Origin: CADEFQ01 sp050249415
GTDB taxonomy: Bacteria > Pseudomonadota > Gammaproteobacteria > Steroidobacterales > Steroidobacteraceae
Assembly: GCA_050249415.1 (NCBI GenBank)
Contig: JBFWQO010000003.1
Coordinates: 1-64,000 of the forward strand
Length of the DNA: 64,000 nucleotides
Direction of reading: 5' to 3'
Position 1 is the stretch's first letter; the number at the start of each line of letters is the position of its first letter. Below, one piece after another: positions 53,133 through 61,596 of the stretch. Under the pieces are notes generated by a model. It was not told where the DNA came from, did no database searches, and saw only the letters and a list, made by a program, of their open reading frames with translations. Made by a program: the position numbers and the translations under genes.

Positions 53133-54260
53133 ATGAAAACGCGATACAAGGTCCTGGGGGGAATCGTTGCGCTCACCGGTCTGGCAGCCGCGGCGCTCAT
53201 GGTTTACCTGAGCCGCGACGCGCCGTGTGCGCCTGCACCCGCACTCGCGGCGGGCGCGACTCCCATGCGGGCGATCAGGTATCGCTGCTATGGCGGTCCC
53301 GAGGTGTTGCATGCGGAGTCGGTCGCGCGCCCGGTGCCCCCGGACGAGGGCGTGCTCGTGCGGGTCCGCGCCGCGTCCGCCAATCCGCTCGACTGGCACT
53401 ACATGCGCGGCAAGCCCTACATCATGCGCTCGAGCAGCGGCGCCGGCGCACCGAAGGATCCTGCGTTCGGCGTGGATTTCGCGGGCACGGTAGTGGCCGT
53501 GGGGAGCGCGGTCACGCGCTTCAAGCCGGGTGATGCAGTCTTCGGCGGGCGCACCGGCGCCTTCGGCGAATACGTGGTCGTGCGCGAGACCCGCGCGATC
53601 GTCGCGAAGCCGGCCAACGTGAGCTTCGAGCAGGCGGCGGCGGTGCCGGTCGCGGGTGTCACGGCGCTGCAGGCCCTGCGCGACAAGGGGGGATTGAAGC
53701 CCGGGCAGAAGGTGTTGATCAACGGTGCGTCGGGTGGCGTCGGCACGTTTGCCGTGCAGATCGCGAAGGTCCTGGGAGCGCGCGTGACCGGCGTCTGCAG
53801 TACCCGCAATGTCGAACTCGTGCGCTCACTCGGCGCCGACGAGGTGATCGACTACACGAAGGACGATTTCACGAAGCGCACCGGGCAATACGACCTCATC
53901 GTCGACATGGTGTCGAGCCACCCGCTGCGCGCGACGCTGAGTGCGCTGAAGCCCGACGGGGTACTCGTCATCGTCGGCTCCAATGACAAGGGGAACTTCC
54001 TCGGGCCGCTGAAGCGCAGCTTGCGGGCGATACTGCTCGCACCGTTCGTGAGCCGGCGCATTGAAAATCTGATGGCGGACCTCGACCCCGAAGACCTCGA
54101 TTACCTCGCTGGACTGATGCGCGCCGGAGCGCTCACCCCGGTCATCGATCGCCGGTTCACCCTCGAACAGGTTCCCGATGCGATGGCCTATCTCGAAACC
54201 GGGCGGGCGCGGGGGAAGGTTGTCGTCGGTATCGATGCAGGAGCGACCCCGGGCGGCTAG
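53133..54260 (+). CDS. Membrane-anchored MDR quinone-oxidoreductase/alcohol-dehydrogenase-like protein
   Basis: 375 residues from ATG 53133. An N-terminal hydrophobic helix (VLGGIVALTGLAAAALMVYL) precedes a complete zinc-independent medium-chain reductase: GVLVRVRAASANPLDWHYMR, DFAGTVVAVG, and NADPH site INGASGGVGTFAVQIAKVLG. Normal relatives are cytosolic and lack the helix; here it would tether the enzyme to the inner membrane. The N-in or N-out orientation is unknown. It is divergent from copA (118 bp), so co-regulation by copper is possible. Confidence 0.8.
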   Translation: MKTRYKVLGGIVALTGLAAAALMVYLSRDAPCAPAPALAAGATPMRAIRYRCYGGPEVLHAESVARPVPPDEGVLVRVRAASANPLDWHYMRGKPYIMRSSSGAGAPKDPAFGVDFAGTVVAVGSAVTRFKPGDAVFGGRTGAFGEYVVVRETRAIVAKPANVSFEQAAAVPVAGVTALQALRDKGGLKPGQKVLINGASGGVGTFAVQIAKVLGARVTGVCSTRNVELVRSLGADEVIDYTKDDFTKRTGQYDLIVDMVSSHPLRATLSALKPDGVLVIVGSNDKGNFLGPLKRSLRAILLAPFVSRRIENLMADLDPEDLDYLAGLMRAGALTPVIDRRFTLEQVPDAMAYLETGRARGKVVVGIDAGATPGG

Positions 54261-54293
54261 CGCGGCCTGCACCCGGTATGCTCTGATGGGGCG

Positions 54294-55106
54294 ATGACGG
54301 GAAGCGGAGCGGACATCGAGTTGCACGGCGCGGTCTGGATGGCCGTCGGGGGCGAAAGCCTCGGCGGCGCCGGCCGCATGACACTGCTCGCGCAGATCGC
54401 CGAAAGCGGGTCCATCACGCGCGCGGCCAAGGCGGTCGGCATGAGCTACAAGGCCGCCTGGGACGCGGTCGACAGCATGAACAATCTCGCCGGCGAACCT
54501 CTCGTCGAGCGCGTCGCCGGCGGGAAGGGCGGTGGTGGCACGCGATTGACTCCGAGGGGCGAGCGCTTGATCGCCAACTTCCGGCTCATCGAGCAGGAGC
54601 ATCGACGTTACCTCGGCTCGCTCGGCCGCCAGTCCGCGGGCATCGCCGACGACTACCTCTTGATCAGGAGAATGGCGATGAAAACGAGTGCGCGAAACCA
54701 GTTCTTCGGCAAAGTCCGGCAGGTGACGCAGGGTGCCGTCAACGACGAGATCGAACTCGAAGTGGCCGGCGGGCAGCGCATCATCGCCGTGGTCACACGC
54801 GCGAGCTCGCAGGACCTCGGCCTGCGCGTCGGCACCGAGGCCTGTGCGCTCATCAAGTCCTCATCGGTCATCCTCGTCGCGGACGATCACGACGCACGCT
54901 TCTCGGCCCGCAACCGGCTCGCCGGCACGATCTCCCGTGTCCAGCCCGGTGCCGTCAACACCGAGGTCGTGGTGGACCTGCCGGGCGGCACGTCGATCGT
55001 CGCGGTCGTGACGAATGAGAGCAGCCGCACGCTCGGTCTCGCGGCGGGCGGGCAGGCGACGGCCATATTCAAGGCGTCGAGTGTCATCGTCGCGATTCCC
55101 GCGTAG
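54294..55106 (+). CDS. modE: Molybdate-responsive regulator ModE
   Basis: 270 residues. The N-terminal winged HTH matches E. coli ModE closely: GSITRAAKAVGMSYKAAWDA, then VERVAGGKGGGGTRLTPRGE. The C-terminus has two Mop/TOBE molybdate-binding modules: TSARNQFFGKV with GAVNDEIELEV, and ARNRLAGTISRVQPGAVNTE. It binds DNA as a dimer when loaded with molybdate or tungstate. No modABC is adjacent; instead it is convergent with the receptor operon that carries a ModE-type operator. Confidence 0.95.
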   Translation: MTGSGADIELHGAVWMAVGGESLGGAGRMTLLAQIAESGSITRAAKAVGMSYKAAWDAVDSMNNLAGEPLVERVAGGKGGGGTRLTPRGERLIANFRLIEQEHRRYLGSLGRQSAGIADDYLLIRRMAMKTSARNQFFGKVRQVTQGAVNDEIELEVAGGQRIIAVVTRASSQDLGLRVGTEACALIKSSSVILVADDHDARFSARNRLAGTISRVQPGAVNTEVVVDLPGGTSIVAVVTNESSRTLGLAAGGQATAIFKASSVIVAIPA

Positions 55107-55132
55107 GCGCGCCTGTCGCGCAGCTGCGCGCC
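55106..55132. terminator. Hairpin between convergent modE and the receptor operon
   Basis: Arms GGCGCGC (55106-55112) and GCGCGCC (55126-55132) enclose a 13-nt loop. The element lies between the modE stop and the end of the convergent gene. No T-run is present on either side, so factor-assisted or bidirectional termination is possible. Confidence 0.4.
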
Positions 55133-55134
55133 GA

Positions 55135-55680
55135 TCAGTCGACGATCTTTCGCACCTCGACATTCCGCAGCCACTTGACGTGCCGCGGGCCGGTGCGGAT
55201 ATCCGCGGTGGACACGAGCGCGATGCGGCCTTCGTCGTCGGGGAGCGGCATGCCATTGCGCTCGAAGAATACGACCACGCCGTCGCCGACGGGTGAGTTG
55301 AACAGCTCGCTCCAGGAGAACACGACCTTGTAGCCGTCGCTCGCGGTCGCGATGATGGCCATCTTCTTCACGTCGTTGTGACCCGATGCGACGACCACTG
55401 CCGATTCCAGCAAATCACGCAGGCGGACACCGCGGATATTCTCGAGCTTGTCCCTGCCCGCCCCGGACTGGCAGATCAGGGGAACCTCGTGAATCCGGTG
55501 TGACGGCAGGCGCGCGAGATCCGCAACCGTCAGGTCGAGCGGGTGCTCCACGGCACCGGTGACGCTGATCCTCGTGGTGACGAATTCATTTCCGTCAGCG
55601 CTCGCGTCTGCGATAGCCGATGCGGCCGTGGTGCAGAGCGCGACCATTGCCAGGGCGATGCGTAGACCTGTCGATTTCAT
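55135..55680 (-). CDS. Secreted oxidoreductase-molybdopterin-domain protein
   Basis: 181 residues from the ATG complementary to 55678-55680. Signal peptide to about residue 25 (ALAMVALCTTAASAIADA). The mature part resembles a small sulfite-oxidase-type molybdopterin domain: VTGAVEHPLDLTVADLARLP, ICQSGAG with C70 where the Mo-ligating cysteine would be, RGVRLRDLLESA, and MAIIATASDGYKVVFSWSEL. It is shorter than full enzymes and has no heme or dimer domain. It lies 34 bp after the receptor gene, in the same operon. It could bind molybdopterin or molybdate in the periplasm; catalysis is uncertain. Confidence 0.8.
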   Translation of the reverse strand: MKSTGLRIALAMVALCTTAASAIADASADGNEFVTTRISVTGAVEHPLDLTVADLARLPSHRIHEVPLICQSGAGRDKLENIRGVRLRDLLESAVVVASGHNDVKKMAIIATASDGYKVVFSWSELFNSPVGDGVVVFFERNGMPLPDDEGRIALVSTADIRTGPRHVKWLRNVEVRKIVD

Positions 55681-55714
55681 GCCTCTCGACTCCTGTGTGG
55701 TGAGCGTGAATGCT

Positions 55715-57709
55715 TCAGAATTGCCAGCCGGCGTTGACGAACCAGCGGCGACCGGCGGCCGGAAAGCCGTCGGCCAGCGCGTAGTCCTTGTCGGCGAGAT
55801 TGGCGACGCCGGCCTCGAACGACATGCCCTCGCGCGGCTTCGCCGACACCGTGAGGTCGAACGTCGTGAAGCCGGGTAGTTCGACGGTACTGGATGCCCA
55901 GCGCGCGCCGTCGTGCTCGACGAACAGCAGCACATCGAGGTATCGGGCCGCGTGCCACAGGGCGTGGGCCGTGAACTTGTGCTCCGGTACATCCGTCAGG
56001 CGAGTCGTCGGGTCGCTGCGGTTCTCGAGATCGGTGAACGTGTAGCGGCCGCCGACCTCGAGTTGCGCGGCCAGATCCGCACGCAGTCCCAGCTCGACGC
56101 CAGATGCGCGAACCTGGCCGATGTTCTGTATCTGCGACAGGGTGCCGGACACATTGCGCACCGTCTGGATCCGGTCGGAAATATCACTGAAGAAGGCGGC
56201 GGCTTCGGCTTCACCACCGGCCCAAGGCGTGCCTCGATAGCCGATCTCGTAGTTCACCGATCGCTCGGCGCGCAGGGCTGGGTTCTCGATGTACGTACCG
56301 AGGCGCTGTGAATAGCGGTCCTTGAGTGTCGGCAGGCGCGACTTGCGCGCAATGGTCGCGTAGAAGCGCGTCACCGTGGATGCGTCATGGAAGAGCCCGA
56401 CCTGGGCGTCGGTCGCGGTTTGCCTGCCGGGCAAGGAGTACGGATTGCCGAGGCTGAACACCGTGTCCGGGCGCAGTTCATGGCGCGCGACACCGAGCGA
56501 CAGGGCCGTGTTCGCCGTAAAACGGATGTTGTCCTCCACGCCGACGGACAGCCACCGGTCGACGAAATTCGTGTTCTCGAGGCCGTTGGCGTCGAACTCC
56601 TCGTGTTCGTCGTCCTTGTAGTGGCCCACGATGCGCAATGCATGCGCGGCGAAACGCCGCGACTCGAGTGCGACCGAGCCGCCGGAGGTGCGATCCTTGT
56701 AGATACTGCGGCCGGTGCCGACGCTTCCCCGGCCACTCGTACGCAGCGTCGTGTACGTGTCGTTCGTGTAGGAATTCACTTCATTGTCGAAGCGGTCGTG
56801 GTACAGGCGCACGCTGAGCGATGCCGACTGGCCCAGCGTCGTTCGCGAAACGAAGTACAGGCTTTGCTTGTCCCAATAGGGCCAGCGCCAATAGCGGGCA
56901 ACCGCGGGGTCGGTGGAGGGCGGTTGCCCCTTTTCTCCGTCCTGCCGGTAATAGCTGACGGCGTATTCGTCGCCCTCCCGGGGCGTGATACCGAGCTTGA
57001 GCGAAACCTTGCGGTCCTCGCGACAATCGTTGTTGCGCTGCCCGCCGTTCTCCGTGGCGGTCGGACGAAAACCCGACGACAACGACATGCCGTCGGCCTC
57101 GAGCCAGGACACGCCGCCTTGCAGGTACCACGGCCCCTGATTGCTGCCAAGATTGCCCGATGTCTTGCGCTCCTGCCCGGATCCGAACCCGACGGCCACA
57201 TCGCCTTCGACGGCATCGACGGGCTTGCGCGAAACGAGATTGATCGCCCCGCCGAGCGTATTGGCGCCATAGGCGACGGAGCTGAAGCCCTTGGCGACCT
57301 GGATCGCGGCCAGATCCGCGGTCGTGAAGCGGTTGAAGTCGACGTAGCCGTCGTAGGGGACGTACACGGGAATGCCGTCGATGAACAACGGCACCTGGCG
57401 GGCATCGAAGCCGCGAACCGAGATCATCGCCTCGTTGCGTGAATTGGTGGACAGCGTGACGCCGGACAGCAGGTTGAGTGCCGTGCCGATGTTGTCCCGG
57501 TTGAAGAGGCGAATCTCGTCCTGGCCGATCCACGACGCGACCGGATCTTCGGCGAATTCACCCGCCCGAATGCGTTCGGCGACTACGGTGATCGTCCCGA
57601 GCGCGAACGGTTCCGCGCCGCTGGATTGCGCCTGCGCCACGAGCGGCATCGAACCCAGCGCCAGTGTGATGATTGTTCCCAAGCGCAGAGCGCCCCCCGC
57701 ATGATTCAT
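55715..57709 (-). CDS. TonB-dependent outer-membrane receptor under a ModE-type operator
   Basis: 664 residues from the ATG complementary to 57707-57709, preceded by AAGGGAG. Signal peptide to about residue 28. Plug domain: GTITVVAERIRAGEFAEDPV, SVRGFDARQVPLFIDGIPVY, GANTLGGAINLVSRKP. The rest is a 22-strand barrel ending AGWQF with the terminal phenylalanine. Family members import scarce ligands such as siderophores, cobalamin and nickel chelates. Gene context (ModE box 45 bp upstream, molybdopterin-domain gene downstream, modE next door) suggests a molybdenum or tungsten ligand. No siderophore genes are near. Confidence 0.93.
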   Translation of the reverse strand: MNHAGGALRLGTIITLALGSMPLVAQAQSSGAEPFALGTITVVAERIRAGEFAEDPVASWIGQDEIRLFNRDNIGTALNLLSGVTLSTNSRNEAMISVRGFDARQVPLFIDGIPVYVPYDGYVDFNRFTTADLAAIQVAKGFSSVAYGANTLGGAINLVSRKPVDAVEGDVAVGFGSGQERKTSGNLGSNQGPWYLQGGVSWLEADGMSLSSGFRPTATENGGQRNNDCREDRKVSLKLGITPREGDEYAVSYYRQDGEKGQPPSTDPAVARYWRWPYWDKQSLYFVSRTTLGQSASLSVRLYHDRFDNEVNSYTNDTYTTLRTSGRGSVGTGRSIYKDRTSGGSVALESRRFAAHALRIVGHYKDDEHEEFDANGLENTNFVDRWLSVGVEDNIRFTANTALSLGVARHELRPDTVFSLGNPYSLPGRQTATDAQVGLFHDASTVTRFYATIARKSRLPTLKDRYSQRLGTYIENPALRAERSVNYEIGYRGTPWAGGEAEAAAFFSDISDRIQTVRNVSGTLSQIQNIGQVRASGVELGLRADLAAQLEVGGRYTFTDLENRSDPTTRLTDVPEHKFTAHALWHAARYLDVLLFVEHDGARWASSTVELPGFTTFDLTVSAKPREGMSFEAGVANLADKDYALADGFPAAGRRWFVNAGWQF

Positions 57710-57753
57710 CGGCTCCCTTTCTTCGAATCGTTGAATGGCCCGTGAGGAGGGCT

Positions 57754-57777
57754 CGTAATATACAGTCGTATATAACG
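57754..57777 (-). promoter_or_regulatory. Predicted ModE operator upstream of the TonB-dependent receptor
   Basis: The 24-bp site consists of CGTAATATA, a 6-nt spacer (CAGTCG) and TATATAACG; the arms are inverted repeats with one mismatch. This agrees with the known ModE consensus of CGTTATATA-type half sites separated by about six bases. It begins 45 bp before the receptor start and covers TATATT-like -10 sequences on the minus strand, so bound ModE-molybdate would block transcription. Confidence 0.8.
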
Positions 57778-57908
57778 ATAGTGGAGCCGGACTGCGGCGA
57801 TATTGATCTGTGTCAGACCCGCCGGACCTCGACCCGCGTGCGCTGCCTGGCAGAGACCCCACACGATCGATGCGGCTGGCTCGGGACCAAGCCGTTCGCT
57901 CTACTTCG

Positions 57909-57924
57909 CATAATGTATATTATG
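57909..57924. other. AT-rich palindrome
   Basis: CATAAT-GTAT-ATTATG lies between the YceI terminator and the receptor promoter region. The arms are perfect. It does not match the ModE half site well. It could be an operator or a by-product of the AT-rich spacer. Confidence 0.3.
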
Positions 57925-57936
57925 TTAAATTCCATT

Positions 57937-57976
57937 CATAAATAAGGGGCCGCCGACCGGAAATGGCCAGCGGCCC
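57937..57976 (-). terminator. Intrinsic terminator after the yceI-like gene
   Basis: On the minus strand a 12-bp stem (GGGCCGCTGGCC and GGTCGGCGGCCC, with two G-T pairs) closes a 6-nt loop ATTTCC and is followed by CTTATTTAT. It begins about 30 bp after the yceI-like stop codon. This is the clearest intrinsic terminator in the window and separates this operon from the ModE-controlled receptor operon. Confidence 0.8.
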
Positions 57977-58006
57977 TGAGAAGCAGCCGCACCTGTATCG
58001 CGTGCG

Positions 58007-58597
58007 TCAGTCCTGGCGGTTTGCCTCGACCTGGATCTGCAGCTCGACTTCCTGCTTGAAGCCGTAGGCGGCGCCATAGCTGATCCCGAAGTCGCTGCGA
58101 TTGAACTCGGCCGATGCATCCGCACCACACACTTCCTTTTTCGACGCCGGATGCGGCTTGCACAGGAACTCGTCGATCTCGAGCGTCAGCGGTCTGGTTA
58201 CGCCGTGCAGCGTCAGCGTGCCGACCACCTTCCCCGGCTTGCCGTCCTCGAAATCGGCGAGCGTGCCCTTGTAGACCGCCGTCGGGTATTTCGCGACATC
58301 GAACATGTCGGGGCCCTTGGCATGCTCGTTGAGTTCGTCGTTGCCGAAGTCGATCGACGCGGCGTCGACCGTTATCTCCACGGTACCGGTCTTCGCTGCC
58401 TGGTCCATCACGATCGTGCCGGAGGCCTTGTTGAACTTGCCGCGCCAGACCGACAGGCCACCCATGTGGTCCGCCTCGAAGCTCGGGTGCGTGTGGTTCG
58501 GGTCGATCTGGTAGGTCACCGGCCCGGCATAGGCCGTCGCCAGCAACAACGCGAACACACTGCCGCCCAGTGCGGCCTTCCGTGACGATACTTGCAT
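58007..58597 (-). CDS. YceI-family periplasmic lipid-binding protein
   Basis: 196 residues from the ATG complementary to 58595-58597, with a strong GAGGAGG ribosome site 6 bases upstream. Signal peptide ending near AYA-G. The mature lipocalin-like barrel has YQIDPNHTHPSFEADHMGGL, TLHGVTRPLTLEIDEF and FNRSDFGISYGAAYGF, all YceI motifs. Such proteins bind isoprenoid quinone-like lipids in the periplasm. Two cysteines (C in FLCKPH and EVCGAD) may form a disulfide. It follows the pirin gene by 68 bp and ends in a clear terminator. Confidence 0.93.
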   Translation of the reverse strand: MQVSSRKAALGGSVFALLLATAYAGPVTYQIDPNHTHPSFEADHMGGLSVWRGKFNKASGTIVMDQAAKTGTVEITVDAASIDFGNDELNEHAKGPDMFDVAKYPTAVYKGTLADFEDGKPGKVVGTLTLHGVTRPLTLEIDEFLCKPHPASKKEVCGADASAEFNRSDFGISYGAAYGFKQEVELQIQVEANRQD

Positions 58598-58624
58598 GCA
58601 AACCTCCTCGTTTGACTTCGTTTC

Positions 58625-58640
58625 GCGCGGGCTGCCGCGC
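58625..58640 (-). terminator. Small hairpin between pirin and yceI-like genes
   Basis: GCGCGG-GCTG-CCGCGC forms a 6-bp GC stem in the 68-bp gap. No T-run follows. It may only modulate read-through from pirin to the yceI-like gene. Confidence 0.25.
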
Positions 58641-58665
58641 AGGCTACCGGAGATCACGGGCAACT

Positions 58666-59544
58666 TCACGTGAAGCGCCCGGAACTGTAGTCGTCGACGG
58701 CCTGCACGATCTGTGCCCGCGTGTTCATGACGAACGGCCCGTATTTCACCACCGGTTCACCGAGCGGCCTGCCTGCGACCAGGATGAAGCGCGCCGCTGC
58801 CACAGGCGTTGCAACCCGTACGCGATCGCCAGGCGCGAGCACCGCGAGATCGCCTCGCACCACGTCCGCATCCCGGTCGCCAACCCGAGCCTGGCCTTCG
58901 AAGACGTAGAGGAACGCATTGTGGTCCGCCGGCAGCGCGTGCTCGAAGCTCGCGCCCTTCGGCAGCGCAACGTCGAAGTACAACGGGTCGATCGCGATGC
59001 CGGAGACCGGGCCGCGTGTGACGGTGCCATCCGCGTCGATATGCTCGCCGGCGATCACGCGCACCTCGGCACCACCCGCCGCGCGCACGAGCGGGATACG
59101 CTCGGGCGCGATGTCCTGGTAGCGCGGCGCCGTCATCTTGTCCTTCGCGGGCAGGTTCACCCACAGCTGGAAGCCGCGCATGCGGCCCTCGTCCTGTTCG
59201 GGCATTTCCGAGTGGACGATGCCGCGGCCGGCCGTCATCCACTGCACGCTGCCCGCGACGAGCAGGCCCTCGTTGCCCTGGTTGTCGCGATGGCGCATGC
59301 GCCCCTCGAGCATGTAGGTCACGGTCTCGAAGCCGCGATGCGGGTGGCTCGGAAAGCCGCCGATGTAGTCGGCCGACGAATCCGAACCGAACTCGTCGAG
59401 CAGCAGGAACGGATCGAGATCGCCGAGCGCGCGCCCGCCGATCACGCGCGTCAGCTTGACGCCGTCGCCGTCGCTGGTCGCCTGGCCGCGCACGAGCTGC
59501 ATGACTTCGCGCGTCCCCGAGACAGTCTGGTTGAGGTTTTTCAT
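58666..59544 (-). CDS. Pirin-family protein
   Basis: 292 residues from the ATG complementary to 59542-59544. Bicupin with the pirin metal site: FPSHPHRGFETVTYMLEGRM and the following HRDNQG, then IVHSEMPEQDEGRMRGFQLW. Ligands are three histidines and a glutamate binding iron. Bacterial pirins may act as quercetin dioxygenases or redox-sensitive partners. Divergent from a LysR gene (75 bp), a very common pair. Confidence 0.95.
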   Translation of the reverse strand: MKNLNQTVSGTREVMQLVRGQATSDGDGVKLTRVIGGRALGDLDPFLLLDEFGSDSSADYIGGFPSHPHRGFETVTYMLEGRMRHRDNQGNEGLLVAGSVQWMTAGRGIVHSEMPEQDEGRMRGFQLWVNLPAKDKMTAPRYQDIAPERIPLVRAAGGAEVRVIAGEHIDADGTVTRGPVSGIAIDPLYFDVALPKGASFEHALPADHNAFLYVFEGQARVGDRDADVVRGDLAVLAPGDRVRVATPVAAARFILVAGRPLGEPVVKYGPFVMNTRAQIVQAVDDYSSGRFT

Positions 59545-59619
59545 GGGGCGCAATGTAGCGCCCGGCACCACGCCTGCCAGCCCCCTGCAACCGAAACCGC
59601 TGTTCGGTAGTATCGAACG

Positions 59620-60555
59620 ATGGAGTACAGGCTGGAGGACATCGAGACGTTCCTTGCGGTCGTCGAGGCCGGCAGCGTCAGCGCCGGTGCGCTGCGCCTG
59701 AATCTCGCCAAGTCGGTAGTCAGCGAGCGTATTGCGCGCCTCGAGCGCGCGCTCGGCGCGACGCTCCTGCACCGGTCCGCGCAGGGGGTTTCGACCACCG
59801 ATCGCGGCGTCGAGTTCTACCAGCGCGCCCGCGCGGTCCTCGAGCAGCTCGACGCAGCCGCCGAGGCCGTCACCGAAGACGAAGGCGCCCTCGCCGGCCT
59901 GCTGCGCATCGCGGCCCCGATGAGCTTCGGTGCGCGCTGGCTGGGACCCGCCCTCTTCCCGCTCCTGCGCGAACACCCGCAACTGTCGGTGGCACTCGAT
60001 CTCGACGACCGGCGGGTCGACCTGCTCGCGGGCGGGTACGACCTCGGCATCCGCTCCGGGAGACTCGCCGACTCGAGCCTCGTCGCGAAGCGCCTGGGTC
60101 GTGCGCGCGCGATCGTCTGCGCGAGTCCCGACTACGTCGCGGCGCACGGCACGCCGGCGACGCTGCAGGAGTTGTCTGCGCACTCGACGATCGGCTACTC
60201 GTTGCTGCCGGCCGATCAGGCCTGGCAGTTCGAGCCTGCGCACAAGGACGGCGAACCCCGGACCGTGAGTACGCGCTGCCGCATCGTGATCAACAACGGC
60301 GAGGCGATGCGCGAGGCGGCGATCGCGGGTCTCGGGCTCGTGCTGCTGCCGAGCTTCATCGTCCACGATGCATTGCGCGCCGGCCGGCTGGTCGATGCGG
60401 CGCCCGCGCTGCGCCCGCTCGGCGTGCAGGTGTGGGCGATGTACCCGCACTCGCGCCACCCTTCGCGCAAGGTGCGCGTGATCATCGAACACCTGCGCCG
60501 CGCGTTTCGCGACGGCGCGGTGTGGGACGAGCTGTCGCCCCGCGAACCGCGCTAG
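59620..60555 (+). CDS. LysR-family transcriptional regulator
   Basis: 311 residues. N-terminal HTH LEDIETFLAVVEAGSVSAGA, LRLNLAKSVVSERIARLERA. The effector domain is of the CrgA-like group (GLLRIAAPMSFGARWLGPAL, DLGIRSGRLADSSLVAKRLG). It likely controls the divergent pirin gene and perhaps itself. It overlaps the convergent threonine dehydrogenase by 4 bp. Confidence 0.93.
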   Translation: MEYRLEDIETFLAVVEAGSVSAGALRLNLAKSVVSERIARLERALGATLLHRSAQGVSTTDRGVEFYQRARAVLEQLDAAAEAVTEDEGALAGLLRIAAPMSFGARWLGPALFPLLREHPQLSVALDLDDRRVDLLAGGYDLGIRSGRLADSSLVAKRLGRARAIVCASPDYVAAHGTPATLQELSAHSTIGYSLLPADQAWQFEPAHKDGEPRTVSTRCRIVINNGEAMREAAIAGLGLVLLPSFIVHDALRAGRLVDAAPALRPLGVQVWAMYPHSRHPSRKVRVIIEHLRRAFRDGAVWDELSPREPR

Positions 60556-61583
60556 TTCCCGCCCCAGTCGAGGATCACCTTGCCCGACTGGCCCGATCCC
60601 ATGATCTCGAAGCCGTCACGAAAATCCGCGATCGGCAGGCGGTGCGTGATGACGGGGCGGATATCGAGGCCGCTCTGCAGCATGCTCGCCATCTTGTACC
60701 ATGTTTCGAACATCTCGCGGCCGTAGACGCCCTTCAGCATGAGGCCCTTGAAGATCACCTGGTCCCAGTCGATACCGGTGCCTTCCGGCATGATGCCGAG
60801 CATCGCGATGCTGCCCCCATGGTGCATCGTGCGCAGCAGGTCGCGGAACGCCGCCGGATTGCCCGACATTTCCATGCCGACGTCGAATCCCTCCGCCATG
60901 CCGAGGGACTGCATCGCCGTATCGAGCGGCTCGCGCGAGACGTTGACGATGCGCGACGCGCCGAGGCGCCTGGCGAGGTCGAGGCGGTAATCGTTGACGT
61001 CGGTGACGACGACGTGGCGGGCGCCGGCGAAGCGGGCGATCGCGACCGCCATGATGCCGATCGGGCCGGCACCGGTGATCAGCACGTCCTCGCCCACGAC
61101 GCCGAACGACAGCGCAGTGTGCGTCGCGTTGCCGAACGGATCGAGAACCGCAGCGATTTCGTCGTCGATCGCATCCGGCAACCTGAAGACGTTGCTCGCG
61201 GGCAGCGACATATACTCGGCGAAACACCCCTGCCGATTGACGCCGACCCCGACCGTGTTGCGGCACAGGTGACGGCGCCCGGCACGGCAATTGCGGCAAT
61301 AGCCGCAAGTCAGGTGGCCTTCGCCGGAAACACGATCGCCGACGGTGAATCCGCGCACTTCGCTGCCCATCGCGACGATCTCGCCCGCATATTCATGGCC
61401 GACCGCCATCGGCACGCGGATCGTGCGCCGCGCCCAATCGTCCCATTTGTAGATGTGCATGTCCGTGCCGCAGATCGCGGTCTTGCGCATGCGGATCAGC
61501 ACGTCGTTGTGCCCGATCGTGGGCTCCGGAATATCCTGCATCCAGATGCCGGGCTCGGCCTTGGCCTTTACGAGCGCTCTCAT
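60552..61583 (-). CDS. tdh: L-threonine 3-dehydrogenase
   Basis: 343 residues from the ATG complementary to 61581-61583 (E. coli Tdh is 341). Catalytic zinc site CGTDMHIYKWDDWA and VGHEYAGEI; structural zinc CGYCRNCRAGRRHLC; NAD site GAGPIGIMAVAIARFAGARH. It oxidises threonine to 2-amino-3-oxobutyrate. The usual partner kbl is absent on both sides, so the product may be used differently or kbl lies elsewhere. Confidence 0.93.
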   Translation of the reverse strand: MRALVKAKAEPGIWMQDIPEPTIGHNDVLIRMRKTAICGTDMHIYKWDDWARRTIRVPMAVGHEYAGEIVAMGSEVRGFTVGDRVSGEGHLTCGYCRNCRAGRRHLCRNTVGVGVNRQGCFAEYMSLPASNVFRLPDAIDDEIAAVLDPFGNATHTALSFGVVGEDVLITGAGPIGIMAVAIARFAGARHVVVTDVNDYRLDLARRLGASRIVNVSREPLDTAMQSLGMAEGFDVGMEMSGNPAAFRDLLRTMHHGGSIAMLGIMPEGTGIDWDQVIFKGLMLKGVYGREMFETWYKMASMLQSGLDIRPVITHRLPIADFRDGFEIMGSGQSGKVILDWGGN

Positions 61584-61596
61584 GCGATCATTATGC

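Noticed and set aside
57909..57924. CATAATGTATATTATG palindrome as a second ModE box
   Set aside because: Half sites lack the CG and TATATA spacing of ModE sites; kept only as an unassigned palindrome.
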